Assembly (NCBI RefSeq): GCF_018688375.1
Contig: NZ_CP061318.1
Location: 434,001 to 498,000, forward strand
DNA length: 64,000 bases
Direction: 5' to 3'
Origin: Polynucleobacter sp. AP-Ainpum-60-G11
Lineage (GTDB): Bacteria > Pseudomonadota > Gammaproteobacteria > Burkholderiales > Burkholderiaceae
Each line of letters starts with the position of its first letter. Within the stretch, counting starts at the first letter, position 1. Shown here piece after piece: positions 52,392 through 61,436 of the stretch. Position numbers and translations under genes: made by a program. The notes under the pieces are model-generated. The model worked only from the letters and a program-made list of their open reading frames with translations. It was not told the DNA's origin and did not search any database.

Positions 52392-52961
52392 ATGGTTGAT
52401 ATTGATTGGGATTATTGGGTCTCTAGACCCTATGTTTATACATGGCAAGCTGCTGCCCTGATTCAGGGAATCAATCCTAAGAAAATAAAATTTCCTGTGA
52501 GGGATGCGGCTGGAGAGCTTCACTTCGAGCGAGCTAATTTTGGTGATGCCTATCCCGAATTTAAAGTAAAACTCGATCTCTTGACTGAGCATGCTTGGAT
52601 TCAGAATTTTTCAGCTCAAAATACCCGGGTTGATTTCAAGCGCTTTCTGTATTGGGCGCATCATGTTCAGAAGTGGCCTATTCCTGCTGGACTCCTATCC
52701 TTTGCACAAGGTCTGACTTTAGATGCCTTGGCTGAGCCGGCAGATGAGGGTGATAGTGCGCTCAGAGATAGCGAGCGCAATTCGCTGCATTTAATTTGGG
52801 CTCTAAGAGAATTGCTTAAAGAGCATCGGTATGGAAAAACCGACCGAGAGTTAATCTATTTTTTGTCCAAGACTTACTCGAATCAGCCAGCTTTCAAACG
52901 CCTTGCTTTAGAGATGAAATTTGCTGAGGCGCAGGCTGCTATTGAAGCGTTGGAGACCTAA
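52392..52961 (+). CDS. Unknown conserved-looking cytoplasmic protein
   Basis: 189 aa. The N-terminus DWDYWVSRPYVYTWQAAALIQGINP is typical of a group of uncharacterised proteobacterial proteins I cannot name. The C-terminal half (ALRELLKEHRYGKTDRELIYFLSK) looks helical and could be DNA-binding-like, but no clear HTH is visible. No signal peptide. Single gene. Confidence 0.6.
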   Translation: MVDIDWDYWVSRPYVYTWQAAALIQGINPKKIKFPVRDAAGELHFERANFGDAYPEFKVKLDLLTEHAWIQNFSAQNTRVDFKRFLYWAHHVQKWPIPAGLLSFAQGLTLDALAEPADEGDSALRDSERNSLHLIWALRELLKEHRYGKTDRELIYFLSKTYSNQPAFKRLALEMKFAEAQAAIEALET

Positions 52962-53020
52962 TTGATTTTTGCAAAAGCATCAATCTTTTGAAAAATCTGT
53001 AATTGAATTTAAGTAAAACC

Positions 53021-54199
53021 ATGGTTATCAATAAAAGTACTGTAAAGAAGCTCAATCTCCCGGCATACCTTTTCCATGCCATTCATACCTTTATTTTGAG
53101 AAATAAGGGTAGGACTTTTCGCCAAAAAGTATATTCACTTCTCAATCCAACACCTACCTCCGGTGAGCTACATCACATCATTGATCATGTGATTGTGTTA
53201 TCTGTCTTGCTGTCGGTAGTTTCCATTATTTTAGAAACCGTCCCCTGGATACATGCGCCATTTCGTTGGGAATTCTATTCAATTGAGATTGTCACTGTCA
53301 TCATTTTTTCTCTAGAGTACATTGGCCGAGTCTATTCTTGTTGTGAGCTAGAGAAGTATCAACGCCCTGTCGTGGGTAGATTGAAGTACATGTTTACGAT
53401 TGGTGCCTTGATTGATTTGGTGGCGGTACTGCCTTTCTTCATTGGTCTGATATTCCATGAGGCCTTTGATTTACGCTTCCTGCGGGTGTTTAGGCTTTCA
53501 CGACTCCTGAAGCTAACGCGCTACACCGGTACGCTCAATACGATGTACAAAGCGATTTATCGGGAGCGCCGCGTATTGTTTGCGGCAGCCTTCATGATGA
53601 TTTTGCTAGTCATCTTGACGGCCAGCTTAGGTTTTGAGTTTGAGCATGCTGCTCAACCTGACAAGTTCGACACCATCCCCGATGCGATGTATTGGGCTGT
53701 AATTACTCTGGCAAGCGTAGGGTATGGAGACTTAACGCCCATTACCCCCATGGGCAAAGCAATGACTGTCGTCATTAGCCTCATTGGGATCGGAATCTTT
53801 GCTATTCCAGCCGGTTTAATGGCTTCAGCATTTACGGATCAACTCCGGATTGATCGCGAAGCATTTGAAAATGAATTTAGAGACGCCATCGCTAAGGGCA
53901 AATTGTCCCCAGGTGATCGCCTTGCATTAGAGGCTGAAGCAGAAAGATTGCATTTATCTTTAGAAGACGTAGATCGAATTACCGATAAGGTAAAAAGTGA
54001 GTTGATTAATGCAACTGGCGCTCTCCCTGATGATATGGATCCAGAGATTGTGTTGGAAAAATATCGGCAGCAGGTGAGTCACCTGAAGATATTTTCACTG
54101 AGCAAACAGTTTCAAGATATTGAGTTGATGCTGAATGATCCTAATCGCTCAACTGAGTTAGAGCGTCAGATTTGGATTTTGATAAAAAAATCTAATTAG
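53021..54199 (+). CDS. Kv-like voltage-gated potassium channel
   Basis: 392 aa from ATG 53021 (a TTG at 53003 is possible). Six membrane segments: an S4-like helix with arginine every third position (LRFLRVFRLSRLLKLTR, about 151-167) and a pore with selectivity filter SVGYGD (232-237). A ~125-residue cytoplasmic C-terminus with an SHOCT-like segment (GKLSPGDRLALEAEAERLHLS) follows. It should conduct potassium across the inner membrane. Stop is eight bases beyond the stop of the convergent next gene. Confidence 0.9.
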   Translation: MVINKSTVKKLNLPAYLFHAIHTFILRNKGRTFRQKVYSLLNPTPTSGELHHIIDHVIVLSVLLSVVSIILETVPWIHAPFRWEFYSIEIVTVIIFSLEYIGRVYSCCELEKYQRPVVGRLKYMFTIGALIDLVAVLPFFIGLIFHEAFDLRFLRVFRLSRLLKLTRYTGTLNTMYKAIYRERRVLFAAAFMMILLVILTASLGFEFEHAAQPDKFDTIPDAMYWAVITLASVGYGDLTPITPMGKAMTVVISLIGIGIFAIPAGLMASAFTDQLRIDREAFENEFRDAIAKGKLSPGDRLALEAEAERLHLSLEDVDRITDKVKSELINATGALPDDMDPEIVLEKYRQQVSHLKIFSLSKQFQDIELMLNDPNRSTELERQIWILIKKSN

Positions 54200-54500
54200 A
54201 TTGATTGACTCGTAAAAATTGATAGATGGCTTCGTCAACTGGGCTGGGTAAATCAGGTTGACCGGATGCCGTCAGCTCAATGCTGATTTTTCCTCTGAGG
54301 GTGATTAGGCCCTTCAGCGTTTCGCGCTTATGAAAATGATCGTGCTCTTGATCAATCTCTTGAATCAGAAATTGGTGCAGGAATGCATGATTGGAAAGAT
54401 CAAGCTTGAGAGCAAATGCGAGTCGATCGATTTCTTGATTGAGTTGATGGACTACAGTTTCAAACTCATTATCCAGATAGGGCTTATCCATTTGACTCAT
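54192..54500 (-). CDS. Unknown small helical protein
   Basis: 102 aa, no signal or membrane segment, His/Glu-rich centre (EIDQEHDHFHKRETLKGL). It converges on the potassium channel gene with an eight-base overlap. No family recognised. Codon use looks like its neighbours. Confidence 0.5.
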   Translation of the reverse strand: MSQMDKPYLDNEFETVVHQLNQEIDRLAFALKLDLSNHAFLHQFLIQEIDQEHDHFHKRETLKGLITLRGKISIELTASGQPDLPSPVDEAIYQFLRVNQSN

Positions 54501-54674
54501 GTAATTGAAGTAGTTAATTGAAACTATTAACTAGGATTTTCCTGATAGTTATATTGAAAAGAATCTAGGTTTTCATTATATCTAGAGCGCTTAAATGAAC
54601 CCCGGATTTGGACATATTGACGACTTATTTGCCACTTATAATCCAAGGTAGCTGAAATGCGAGAATGCTCATAG

Positions 54675-54694
54675 AAGGCCTCTAGATAGGCCTT
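54675..54694. other. Small hairpin upstream of fabI
   Basis: A perfect 7-bp stem, AAGGCCT (54675-54681) and AGGCCTT (54688-54694), with a 6-base loop. No T-run follows on the plus strand. It may be an operator or a weak structural element in the 5' region of the fabI operon. Confidence 0.35.
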
Positions 54695-54727
54695 AGCTTC
54701 ATATTATGGTTAGGTATAGATAGAAGA

Positions 54728-55498
54728 ATGAATCACATGTTGAGTTTAAGTGGAAAAAAAGGCCTCATTCTTGGGGTGGCAAACGATCAGAGCATCGCTT
54801 GGGGTTGTGCACTCATGGCCAAGCAGATGGGTGCTGAAGTGATTGTTACCTGCCAAAATGAAAAGGCAAAGGGATATGTTGAGCCTGTCACCAATGCTGA
54901 GAACATTCAGTTAGAAGTTTGTAATGTTGAGGATCCGGGTGCATTAGAGGTTCTAGTTAATAGCGCTGTCAACAAGTTAGGTCATTTAGATTTTGTCATT
55001 CACTCTATTGCATGGGCGCCTTTAGAGGATCTTCATGGGCGTGTGATTGATAGTTCTAGTATTGGATTTTCTAGAGCCATGGAAGTTTCCTGCCACTCCT
55101 TTGCCACGCTTGCAAAGTTATGTGCTCCCCATATGCCTTCAGGCGGGACTCTATTAACGATGAGTTATTTGGGTGCTGATGAAGCAGTTCCCCATTACGG
55201 CCTCATGGGTCCAGTAAAGGCGGCACTAGAATCTTTAGTTCGATACATGGCTGTTGAATTGGGTGATAAAAAAATTCGAGTTCATGCAGTTTCTCCTGGC
55301 CCTATATTGACGCGCGCAGCTTCGGGCATCGATCACTTTGATGAGCTCTTGCGCACTGCAGCTAAAAAATCTCCACTAGGAAGACCGGTTCGCCTGGAAG
55401 AAATTGCTAGCTTATCCACATTTTTATGCTCAGATGGAGCATCCGGAATGACTGGTCAAACCATCTATGTGGATGGTGGTTGTCATGCTGTCGCTTAA
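54728..55498 (+). CDS. fabI: Enoyl-ACP reductase (NADH), FabI
   Basis: 256 aa short-chain dehydrogenase of the FabI type. NAD-binding GVANDQSIAWGCA near 16-28; the catalytic Tyr/Lys set Y147, Y157 and K164 matches FabI spacing (YxxxxxxK); VIHSIAWAPL and GQTIYVDGG also fit. It reduces enoyl-ACP in the last step of fatty-acid elongation, or acts on related enoyl thioesters. It heads an operon with a MaoC-Pta fusion and acetate kinase, which suggests a role different from the housekeeping enzyme. Confidence 0.9.
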   Translation: MNHMLSLSGKKGLILGVANDQSIAWGCALMAKQMGAEVIVTCQNEKAKGYVEPVTNAENIQLEVCNVEDPGALEVLVNSAVNKLGHLDFVIHSIAWAPLEDLHGRVIDSSSIGFSRAMEVSCHSFATLAKLCAPHMPSGGTLLTMSYLGADEAVPHYGLMGPVKAALESLVRYMAVELGDKKIRVHAVSPGPILTRAASGIDHFDELLRTAAKKSPLGRPVRLEEIASLSTFLCSDGASGMTGQTIYVDGGCHAVA

Positions 55499-55508
55499 AG
55501 GAAATGCA

Positions 55509-56918
55509 ATGAATGCCGATACAGAAGAGAATGTGCTGATTGAGAACATTACGTATGACGAACTCAGCATTGGTCAAAGTGCGCGCTTATTACGTACTTT
55601 AACGCTTGAGGATATCCAGGCATTTGCCGCCGTCTCGGGCGATACAAATCCAGCGCATCTCGATCCTGAATACGCCAATGACACGATGTTTCATGGTGTT
55701 ATTGCACACGGTATGTGGGGCGGGGCATTAATTTCTGCTTTACTTGGTACTAAGTTTCCCGGTCCCGGAACCATTTACTTGCAGCAGGATTTGCATTTTT
55801 CACGACCTGTTCGCATTGGCGATACCTTGGTTGTAGTCGCTACAGTGAGTTCTAAAGATGATGAGAAAAAACGTGTTGAGCTTGACTGCGTGGTGCACAA
55901 CCAAAACGGTGAAAAAGTCTTGCATGGCACGGCTCGCATTATTGCTCCAACACAAAAGATATCCCGCCCTAGATTAAGTGCGCCTCATATTCAGGTGTTT
56001 GATCCTGAGGCTCGGTTTCATGCTTTATTAGAAAGGGCCCATCATCTTGAGCCAGTATTTTGTGCAGTAGTTCACCCATGCGACGCGGAGTCCTTGATGG
56101 GTGCTGTTGATTCCGCAGTAGCGGGACTTATCAAACCCATTTTGATTGGCCCAGCCAAGAAAATTCAAGCGATTGCGCTTGCTTCATCTATTGATATAGC
56201 TCCGTACGAGCTCATCGACGTTCCCCATAGTCATGCGGCTGCAGATAAAGCGGCCGAGTTAGCGGTGGATCATAAGGTTGAAATGATGATGAAGGGTAGC
56301 TTGCATACAGATGAGCTACTACATGCCATATTGGCTCGTCCTCAACTCAGAACGGGCAGAAGAATGTCGCACGTGTTTCGTTTTGACATTCCCATGTACA
56401 GCAAACCATTATTGGTGACTGATGCTGCGCTTAATATTCACCCGACGCTAATGGAAAAGGTCGACATCATTCAAAATGCAATTGACTTTAGCGTCATTAT
56501 GGGTGTGCCAAATCCTAAAGTGGCAATCTTGTCTGCGGTGGAAACCGTGAATCCCGATATTCCTTCTACGATTGAGGCAGCAGCACTTTGTAAGATGGCT
56601 CAACGCGGGCAAATTAAGGGCGGCGTCTTGGATGGCCCATTAGCATTTGATAATGCAATCTCATTGCATGCAGCGCAAATTAAAGGAATCGATTCTCCTG
56701 TAGCAGGCGATGCCGATATTTTGAATGTGCCTGATTTAGAGTCTGGGAATATGCTGGCAAAACAGCTTGAGTATTTTGCTGGGGCCAGTGGAGCAGGTTT
56801 GGTCTTGGGTGCCCAAATTCCAGTGGCATTAACAAGCCGAGCTGATAGCCCAAGAACTAGGGTGGCATCTGCTTTGCTGGGTTTATTGGTGGCTCATGCT
56901 CATCGCCAAAAAGACTAA
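55509..56918 (+). CDS. Bifunctional MaoC-type enoyl-CoA hydratase / phosphate acyltransferase
   Basis: 469 aa from ATG 55509 (AAAGGAA upstream; earlier in-frame ATGs lie inside fabI). An N-terminal MaoC hot-dog domain (about 10-150) keeps the catalytic motif FAAVSGDTNPAHLDP. The C-terminal half is a phosphotransacetylase/phosphotransbutyrylase domain (about 165-469; VTDAALNIHPTLMEK, GAQIPVALTSRAD). Such fusions are annotated as bifunctional hydratase/phosphate acetyltransferase. The next gene is acetate kinase, so the pair can turn acyl-CoA into acyl phosphate and ATP. Confidence 0.9.
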   Translation: MNADTEENVLIENITYDELSIGQSARLLRTLTLEDIQAFAAVSGDTNPAHLDPEYANDTMFHGVIAHGMWGGALISALLGTKFPGPGTIYLQQDLHFSRPVRIGDTLVVVATVSSKDDEKKRVELDCVVHNQNGEKVLHGTARIIAPTQKISRPRLSAPHIQVFDPEARFHALLERAHHLEPVFCAVVHPCDAESLMGAVDSAVAGLIKPILIGPAKKIQAIALASSIDIAPYELIDVPHSHAAADKAAELAVDHKVEMMMKGSLHTDELLHAILARPQLRTGRRMSHVFRFDIPMYSKPLLVTDAALNIHPTLMEKVDIIQNAIDFSVIMGVPNPKVAILSAVETVNPDIPSTIEAAALCKMAQRGQIKGGVLDGPLAFDNAISLHAAQIKGIDSPVAGDADILNVPDLESGNMLAKQLEYFAGASGAGLVLGAQIPVALTSRADSPRTRVASALLGLLVAHAHRQKD

Positions 56919-56946
56919 TTACTTCTGAGTAATACAAGGCGCTGAA

Positions 56947-58140
56947 ATGGCAATTCTTTCCGTAAATGCAGGCTCATCGACCTTAAAGTTTGCTGTTTAC
57001 CCGGTTGAAGAGGGTGTCGTAAAGCCTTCGATCTTGGTGGGTAACTTTGAGGGTTTAGAACCTAATGGTTTGCCAATTCTGCATTATGGCTATGGTGGTG
57101 CATCTGAAACAATGCCATTAGTAACTTCGCTAGCAGATCCATTTTCATCCGCGTTGGAGCAATTAAAAGAGCTCATTATTTCTTTGCCTAAGATTCCAAA
57201 GATTAATGCTATTGCGCATCGTATCGTGCATGGCGGCTTGTTATATGCTGATAGTGTTATCGCTACCGATGCAATCCTCAACGATTTATCACAGTTGAAC
57301 TCCCTTGCACCCTTACATCAACCTCACAATCTTGAAGGTGTCCGGGCATTTGCAAAGGCGTTCCCGGATATTCCACAAGTGCTGTGTTTTGATACTGCAT
57401 TTCATCAGACAATTTCTGAGACGGCATCTGCCTTTGCACTGCCAAAAGAAATTACTGATCTAGGTGTTAAGCGGTATGGATTCCATGGGCTTTCATATCA
57501 ATACATTATGGGATCCTTGTTGGATTGCTCTAGTCGTGCAAAAGGGAGGGTGCTCATGGCTCACCTCGGCAATGGAGCAAGCTTGTGCGCAGTCAAGGCT
57601 GGTAAAAGCATAGCAACTACTATGGGATTTTCTGCCCTGGATGGTTTGATGATGGGGACTAGGGCTGGCGCATTAGATGCCGGTGTGATTCTGTACCTCC
57701 TTGAGAAAGGCTATTCTCATGATCAGTTAGAGCGGTTGCTGTACAAGAAAAGTGGTTTACTTGGTGTGTCTGGCATCTCTGCTGATATGCGTAAGCTCAG
57801 AGCTAGTCCAGAGCCATCAGCGAAAACCGCAATTGAATTATTTACCTACCGAGTAGTGCGTGAAGCTGGTGCATTGATTGCTTGTCTCGAAGGCCTAGAC
57901 GTCATCGGTTTTAGCGGTGGCATAGGAGAGCATGATGCACAGCTGCGCCAGGACATGATTGAAAAACTATCTTGGTTAGGCATCAGACTGGATCAAGAGC
58001 GCAATCAGAATGCAAGCAAAGATCAGATTGTCAGAATTAGTGCGGACGATAGCTCAGTTGAGGTTTGGGTTGTGCCTACTGATGAGGGCATGGTGGCAGC
58101 CCGAGACGCCCAAAAGCTGCTTGAAGCAGGCTCGCATTAA
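56947..58140 (+). CDS. ackA: Acetate (or propionate/butyrate) kinase
   Basis: 397 aa. Acetokinase signatures: VNAGSSTLKFAVY at the N-terminus, AHRIVHGG, KRYGFHGLSYQY, MAHLGNGASLCAV, MGTRAGALD and GFSGGIGEH. It converts acyl phosphate and ADP to the free acid and ATP. It lies 28 bp after the MaoC-Pta gene. Chain-length preference cannot be read by eye. Confidence 0.95.
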   Translation: MAILSVNAGSSTLKFAVYPVEEGVVKPSILVGNFEGLEPNGLPILHYGYGGASETMPLVTSLADPFSSALEQLKELIISLPKIPKINAIAHRIVHGGLLYADSVIATDAILNDLSQLNSLAPLHQPHNLEGVRAFAKAFPDIPQVLCFDTAFHQTISETASAFALPKEITDLGVKRYGFHGLSYQYIMGSLLDCSSRAKGRVLMAHLGNGASLCAVKAGKSIATTMGFSALDGLMMGTRAGALDAGVILYLLEKGYSHDQLERLLYKKSGLLGVSGISADMRKLRASPEPSAKTAIELFTYRVVREAGALIACLEGLDVIGFSGGIGEHDAQLRQDMIEKLSWLGIRLDQERNQNASKDQIVRISADDSSVEVWVVPTDEGMVAARDAQKLLEAGSH

Positions 58141-58171
58141 CAGGTAATTGGGCGCCCCTTGGTGTGGAACT

Positions 58172-58552
58172 TTAGTTTCGTTGTTTTGGATATGCGGTCG
58201 ATTTTGCAACATCGTCTGCGGTCCAAGTTTTACTGAGATCACCGGTGGGTCCAAAGACAACAAAGGAGTAGCAAACTCCGAGGATCAGGGCAGCCAATCC
58301 AAGCATCTTGAGAACTTTATAGTCACGCTCTTCCTTGATAACGTACTTTGGTGCAGGATGGCGCACTTCAAATACTTCAGGGAAAGCATCTTCAATGAGG
58401 TCTTTAGCGGATTTAATGTGACGATAGCGCTCATCTTCAGAAGCACCAGCTTCGATGACTTGGGCGGCTTTCAGGTAAAGTTCGCTAGCATTACTAAGAA
58501 TTTTGGCCCTTTGAATACATTCTATATAGCGTTCTTTTTCAATTGGGGTCAT
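58172..58552 (-). CDS. Unknown single-membrane-segment protein
   Basis: 126 aa. A cytoplasmic helical region (PIEKERYIECIQRAKILSNA) precedes one membrane segment (about 82-100, VLKMLGLAALILGVCYSFVV). No signal peptide and no family recognised. It converges on ackA with a gap of about 30 bp. Confidence 0.6.
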   Translation of the reverse strand: MTPIEKERYIECIQRAKILSNASELYLKAAQVIEAGASEDERYRHIKSAKDLIEDAFPEVFEVRHPAPKYVIKEERDYKVLKMLGLAALILGVCYSFVVFGPTGDLSKTWTADDVAKSTAYPKQRN

Positions 58553-58647
58553 AGTTTTATCCGATACCTATCTACTTAGAGTAATCTCATTTTACTTTTT
58601 CCTGAATTAAAAGTCACCACCAATTGAATGAGTTCCTAGCTCAGAAT

Positions 58648-59259
58648 ATGACCCCTATTCTCTACTCCTATCGAAGATGCCCTTATGCCATGAGGGCTCG
58701 TATGGCCTTGAAATATGCGGGTATTGAATACGAGCACAGAGAAATCGACTTAAGAAATAAGCCGCAATCCATGTTACTCTTATCTCCTAAAGGTACTGTT
58801 CCGGTCTTCATTGTTGATGGAATAGTCTTTGATCAGAGTCTGGATATTATGCGTTGGGCATTAGCAAAGTCAGATCCAGATGGCTTGGGAGCGGTTGACG
58901 AGGATGTCTCTCAAATATGGATTGAGAAAAATGATGGCCCATTTAAAAAGCTATTAGATCAGTACAAATATCCTAACCGATTCCCGGACCTAAACCCTGA
59001 GGATGTACTGAATGGTGCTATGGACCTCATGCTTAATCCAATGGAAAACGCCCTCAAATCGAATCAATATTTGCTAAGCAATCAAATGTCCTGGGTGGAT
59101 GTGGCTATCTTTCCATTTATCAGGCAGTTCGCTGCAGTCAATCCCCCAAGTTTTGAAGAGTTGCCGTTTGAGGCACTCAAATTATGGTTAAAGCAGCACC
59201 TAGAGTCAGATTTATTTATCTCGGTAATGGATAAACATCCCACGTGGATTGATGCGTAG
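58648..59259 (+). CDS. Glutathione S-transferase-family protein
   Basis: 203 aa from ATG 58648; a TTG at 58624 would add eight residues. Thioredoxin-fold N-terminal domain with RRCPYAMRARMALKYAG (Cys at residue 11), the cis-Pro in GTVPVFIVDG, and a helical C-terminal domain with MSWVDVAIFPFIRQF. This resembles GstB-like enzymes. Substrate unknown. A terminator follows. Confidence 0.85.
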   Translation: MTPILYSYRRCPYAMRARMALKYAGIEYEHREIDLRNKPQSMLLLSPKGTVPVFIVDGIVFDQSLDIMRWALAKSDPDGLGAVDEDVSQIWIEKNDGPFKKLLDQYKYPNRFPDLNPEDVLNGAMDLMLNPMENALKSNQYLLSNQMSWVDVAIFPFIRQFAAVNPPSFEELPFEALKLWLKQHLESDLFISVMDKHPTWIDA

Positions 59260-59282
59260 GAAGAGCTGAGAAACAGAAATGA

Positions 59283-59306
59283 AAAAGCCACCCGAAGGTG
59301 GCTTTT
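59283..59306 (+). terminator. Rho-independent terminator after the GST gene
   Basis: A 10-bp stem, AAAAGCCACC (59283-59292) and GGTGGCTTTT (59297-59306), with a CGAA tetraloop. It faces the tRNA-Lys remnant and may also serve the minus strand. Confidence 0.9.
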
Positions 59307-59314
59307 GGTATTAC

Positions 59315-59359
59315 TGGTGGGTCGGGCGAGATTCGAACTCGCGACCAACGGATTAAAAG
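59315..59359 (-). tRNA. 3' fragment of tRNA-Lys(UUU): integration-site remnant
   Basis: On the minus strand this reads CTTTTAATCCGTTGGTCGC, then the T-arm GTTCGAATCTC and the acceptor end CGACCCACCA. This is the 3' 45 bases of tRNA-Lys from within the anticodon loop. Identity stops abruptly at the loop; the bases beyond (plus strand aaaaaatacac) cannot form the D-arm or the 5' acceptor strand. This is the displaced 3' end left when an element inserts into a tRNA gene. The rebuilt full tRNA should lie at the other end of the element, outside the window. Confidence 0.9.
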
Positions 59360-59441
59360 AAAAAATACACTAATTAAACCTTGTAAAATCAATAGTCAAA
59401 TACAGGTGTGTATCAAAGTGTGTAGTAATTGTCCCTTACAG

Positions 59442-59717
59442 TTAGCCATTTTTTCTTCTACATACAAGTATTAGCTCATAGTTTTTGTCATAGTAATGAA
59501 TTGGCTTTTTGTATTTGTCTCTGCCTACAACAATCTCCCATCCTTCTTTTTGCGCTATTGGTAGTCTGTAGATTCTTGGCAGCCCAAATTCGAATAGCTC
59601 TTCTGGATATTTCTCGTTATCTATGAAGCTATGGATATCTCCAATATCAATTGGCACCTTCTTGGGTATCAGTAGGTGATTAAAAATAGACTTAAAGATG
59701 GGAAACGGATTAATCAT
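59442..59717 (-). CDS. Unknown small protein in the island
   Basis: 91 aa, soluble, with aromatic/charged composition (NEKYPEELFEFGLPRIYRLP, YYDKNYELILVC). No signal peptide and no family recognised. It lies just inside the island end, where such elements often carry unrelated small genes. No strong Shine-Dalgarno is visible. Confidence 0.45.
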   Translation of the reverse strand: MINPFPIFKSIFNHLLIPKKVPIDIGDIHSFIDNEKYPEELFEFGLPRIYRLPIAQKEGWEIVVGRDKYKKPIHYYDKNYELILVCRRKNG

Positions 59718-59787
59718 TTATTGGGCAAATAACTTATTGACACTAATTTAAGACTATTACAGTATTAAACATCATAAGTGATATTGG

Positions 59788-60606
59788 ATGTCAACAATGC
59801 CAGCACCCACGATTCCGCGCACTCCCATACCTAAATTTACTAAAAAGGAATTAGATTTAGCAAATTTATGTGCCGTAGCAATATGGTATGGAATCAATTA
59901 CGAGACAGGCTCCATACAAACTGTAAGTGACGCAAATTTAATGAGCAAATTTGCCCCGTACTTCTACGAATATCATCAAACCAAAAAGAAGCCTAACCCA
60001 GATATCTTCTTGGCTGATGTGCGAGAGCTAATCTTGGCTTGCGGAATAAAGATGCTGTTTAGGGGTATCTCTGGAATGGATTTTCGAAAAGGAATCAATG
60101 CGATTTACTCTGATGTTTATCCAATATTTCTAAAAGCGCAAAAGAATCCAACGCGAGTAAGCTCTTACAAAGATGCTGTTAAATGTTTGGAAGCCTTAAG
60201 CAAAGGGTTTGTGGTGAATCCAAAAGACAATAGGCTGAGCTTGGCATCACGCATCCTTTTCTTTTTGGCGCCAAATCTACAAACTTTCAATATGAATAAC
60301 AGCATTGCTAAGTCTTATGGTCTACAGTCTCGTCCTCATCATCACTATGCTGGATACTTTGAGTTGCTCGCAAAAGGACTAATTACCAATCAAACGGCTT
60401 TAAGCAAATACAAAATCCCTCCAATGCGTGACGAATTAGATTACAAAACTTGGTATGAGGCGAGTAGAACTGATTGGTGGAGACGAAGGGTGTTGGATTT
60501 AGCTGTTATGTTTAGAGCTTCGCCATCAATTGTGCCTAACCCTAATCTAAAGCACTTAATTCAACAGGTGCGTAAGGTTGATGAAGAGAAGGCTAATGCT
60601 GTTTAA
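59788..60606 (+). CDS. Unknown island protein convergent with the recombinase
   Basis: 272 aa, soluble. Recognisable stretches: ANLCAVAIWYGINYETGS, LASRILFFLAPNLQTFNM, SRPHHHYAGYFELLAKGL and a C-terminal DWWRRRVLDLAVMF. No family recognised. Its stop overlaps the recombinase stop tail to tail, so the pair may travel together. The function is unknown. Confidence 0.65.
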   Translation: MSTMPAPTIPRTPIPKFTKKELDLANLCAVAIWYGINYETGSIQTVSDANLMSKFAPYFYEYHQTKKKPNPDIFLADVRELILACGIKMLFRGISGMDFRKGINAIYSDVYPIFLKAQKNPTRVSSYKDAVKCLEALSKGFVVNPKDNRLSLASRILFFLAPNLQTFNMNNSIAKSYGLQSRPHHHYAGYFELLAKGLITNQTALSKYKIPPMRDELDYKTWYEASRTDWWRRRVLDLAVMFRASPSIVPNPNLKHLIQQVRKVDEEKANAV

Positions 60607-61178
60607 GCAAGCTCTACAGCACTTCGCAACATATTGTCATTGATGTCTATGTAAGCCTGCGTAGTGCTAATACTGCGATGTCCAGCCAAGCTCATTAGCA
60701 CTCGTACGCTAACGCCTTTGCTGGCAAGGTTGGTAATAAAGCTACGGCGACCTGAATGCGAACTCGCGCCATCAATACCAGCACGTTTGTAAAGGAAGTG
60801 GAAGTGTTGGGTTAGTGTATTGGCATTAAAGCCATCGCTATCCTTTTTTTGACTGAAGAAGAACTTCATTGTCTTATCTACGGGGCAGTAGAAGCGTATG
60901 TACTTGTCCAGTTCCTTACGCAATCTCTCATTTACAAATACAACTCGCGCAAATTGACCCTTAGTCATTGCTGGCGTTAGTCGTATTTCGTTGCGTACAT
61001 TGCCTTCGCCATCTACTACATCATTAAATCTAAGTGACGCAACTTCGCCAACACGCATACCTGACAAAAAGGTGGTCATTAGTAAAGCTCTATTGCGTGC
61101 GGCGTGCTTTCGTGTAGATATGTAATCTAATACCTTGCGCAGTTCTTGTTCGTTTAGTGTTTTTGCTTGTTTAGCCAT
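60603..61178 (-). CDS. Single-domain tyrosine recombinase/integrase
   Basis: 191 aa from ATG 61178 (TGGGA about 10 bases upstream); TTG 61271 would give 222 aa. The full catalytic set is present: first Arg in SGMRVGEVASL, Lys in MTKGQFARVV, HxxR in SSHSGRRSF, the second His in LAGHRSISTTQAY, and the Tyr nucleophile in that same stretch. The N-terminal SAM-like DNA-binding domain of XerC/D (about 90 residues) is absent or vestigial. It is the likely integrase for the tRNA-Lys site, about 1.8 kb away. Confidence 0.88.
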   Translation of the reverse strand: MAKQAKTLNEQELRKVLDYISTRKHAARNRALLMTTFLSGMRVGEVASLRFNDVVDGEGNVRNEIRLTPAMTKGQFARVVFVNERLRKELDKYIRFYCPVDKTMKFFFSQKKDSDGFNANTLTQHFHFLYKRAGIDGASSHSGRRSFITNLASKGVSVRVLMSLAGHRSISTTQAYIDINDNMLRSAVELA

Positions 61179-61414
61179 AGCGTATTTCCCATCTAAATAA
61201 AGTTTTGCTATGTCTAAATTGTGTTTTCTTATGTCTAAAATTCCTACCGTTTTCTCGTCTGTAAGCGCCAAATTATTTTCCTTAATGATTTCAACTGGTT
61301 ATGCTTCCTGTACAGCAAATACATAACTAATGTTTTCGTTGTTTCCTTATGTGTAGCTATTTAGCGACGGCTTTAAGAATGCTGGATTTAGGCAAATGTA
61401 ATATTTCTGTCATT

Positions 61415-61436
61415 TATTTCGATTATCATAGAAATA
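61415..61436 (+). promoter_or_regulatory. Probable ArsR operator
   Basis: An inverted repeat TATTTC (61415-61420) and GAAATA (61431-61436) with a 10-base spacer ends on the first base of the arsR start codon. ArsR repressors bind imperfect palindromes of this type near their own promoter, so autorepression is expected. The boundary is inferred from symmetry only. Confidence 0.5.

Noticed and set aside
59315..59400. Complete tRNA-Lys gene
   Set aside because: Only the 3' 45 bases match; no D-arm or 5' acceptor strand can be formed from the adjacent sequence.
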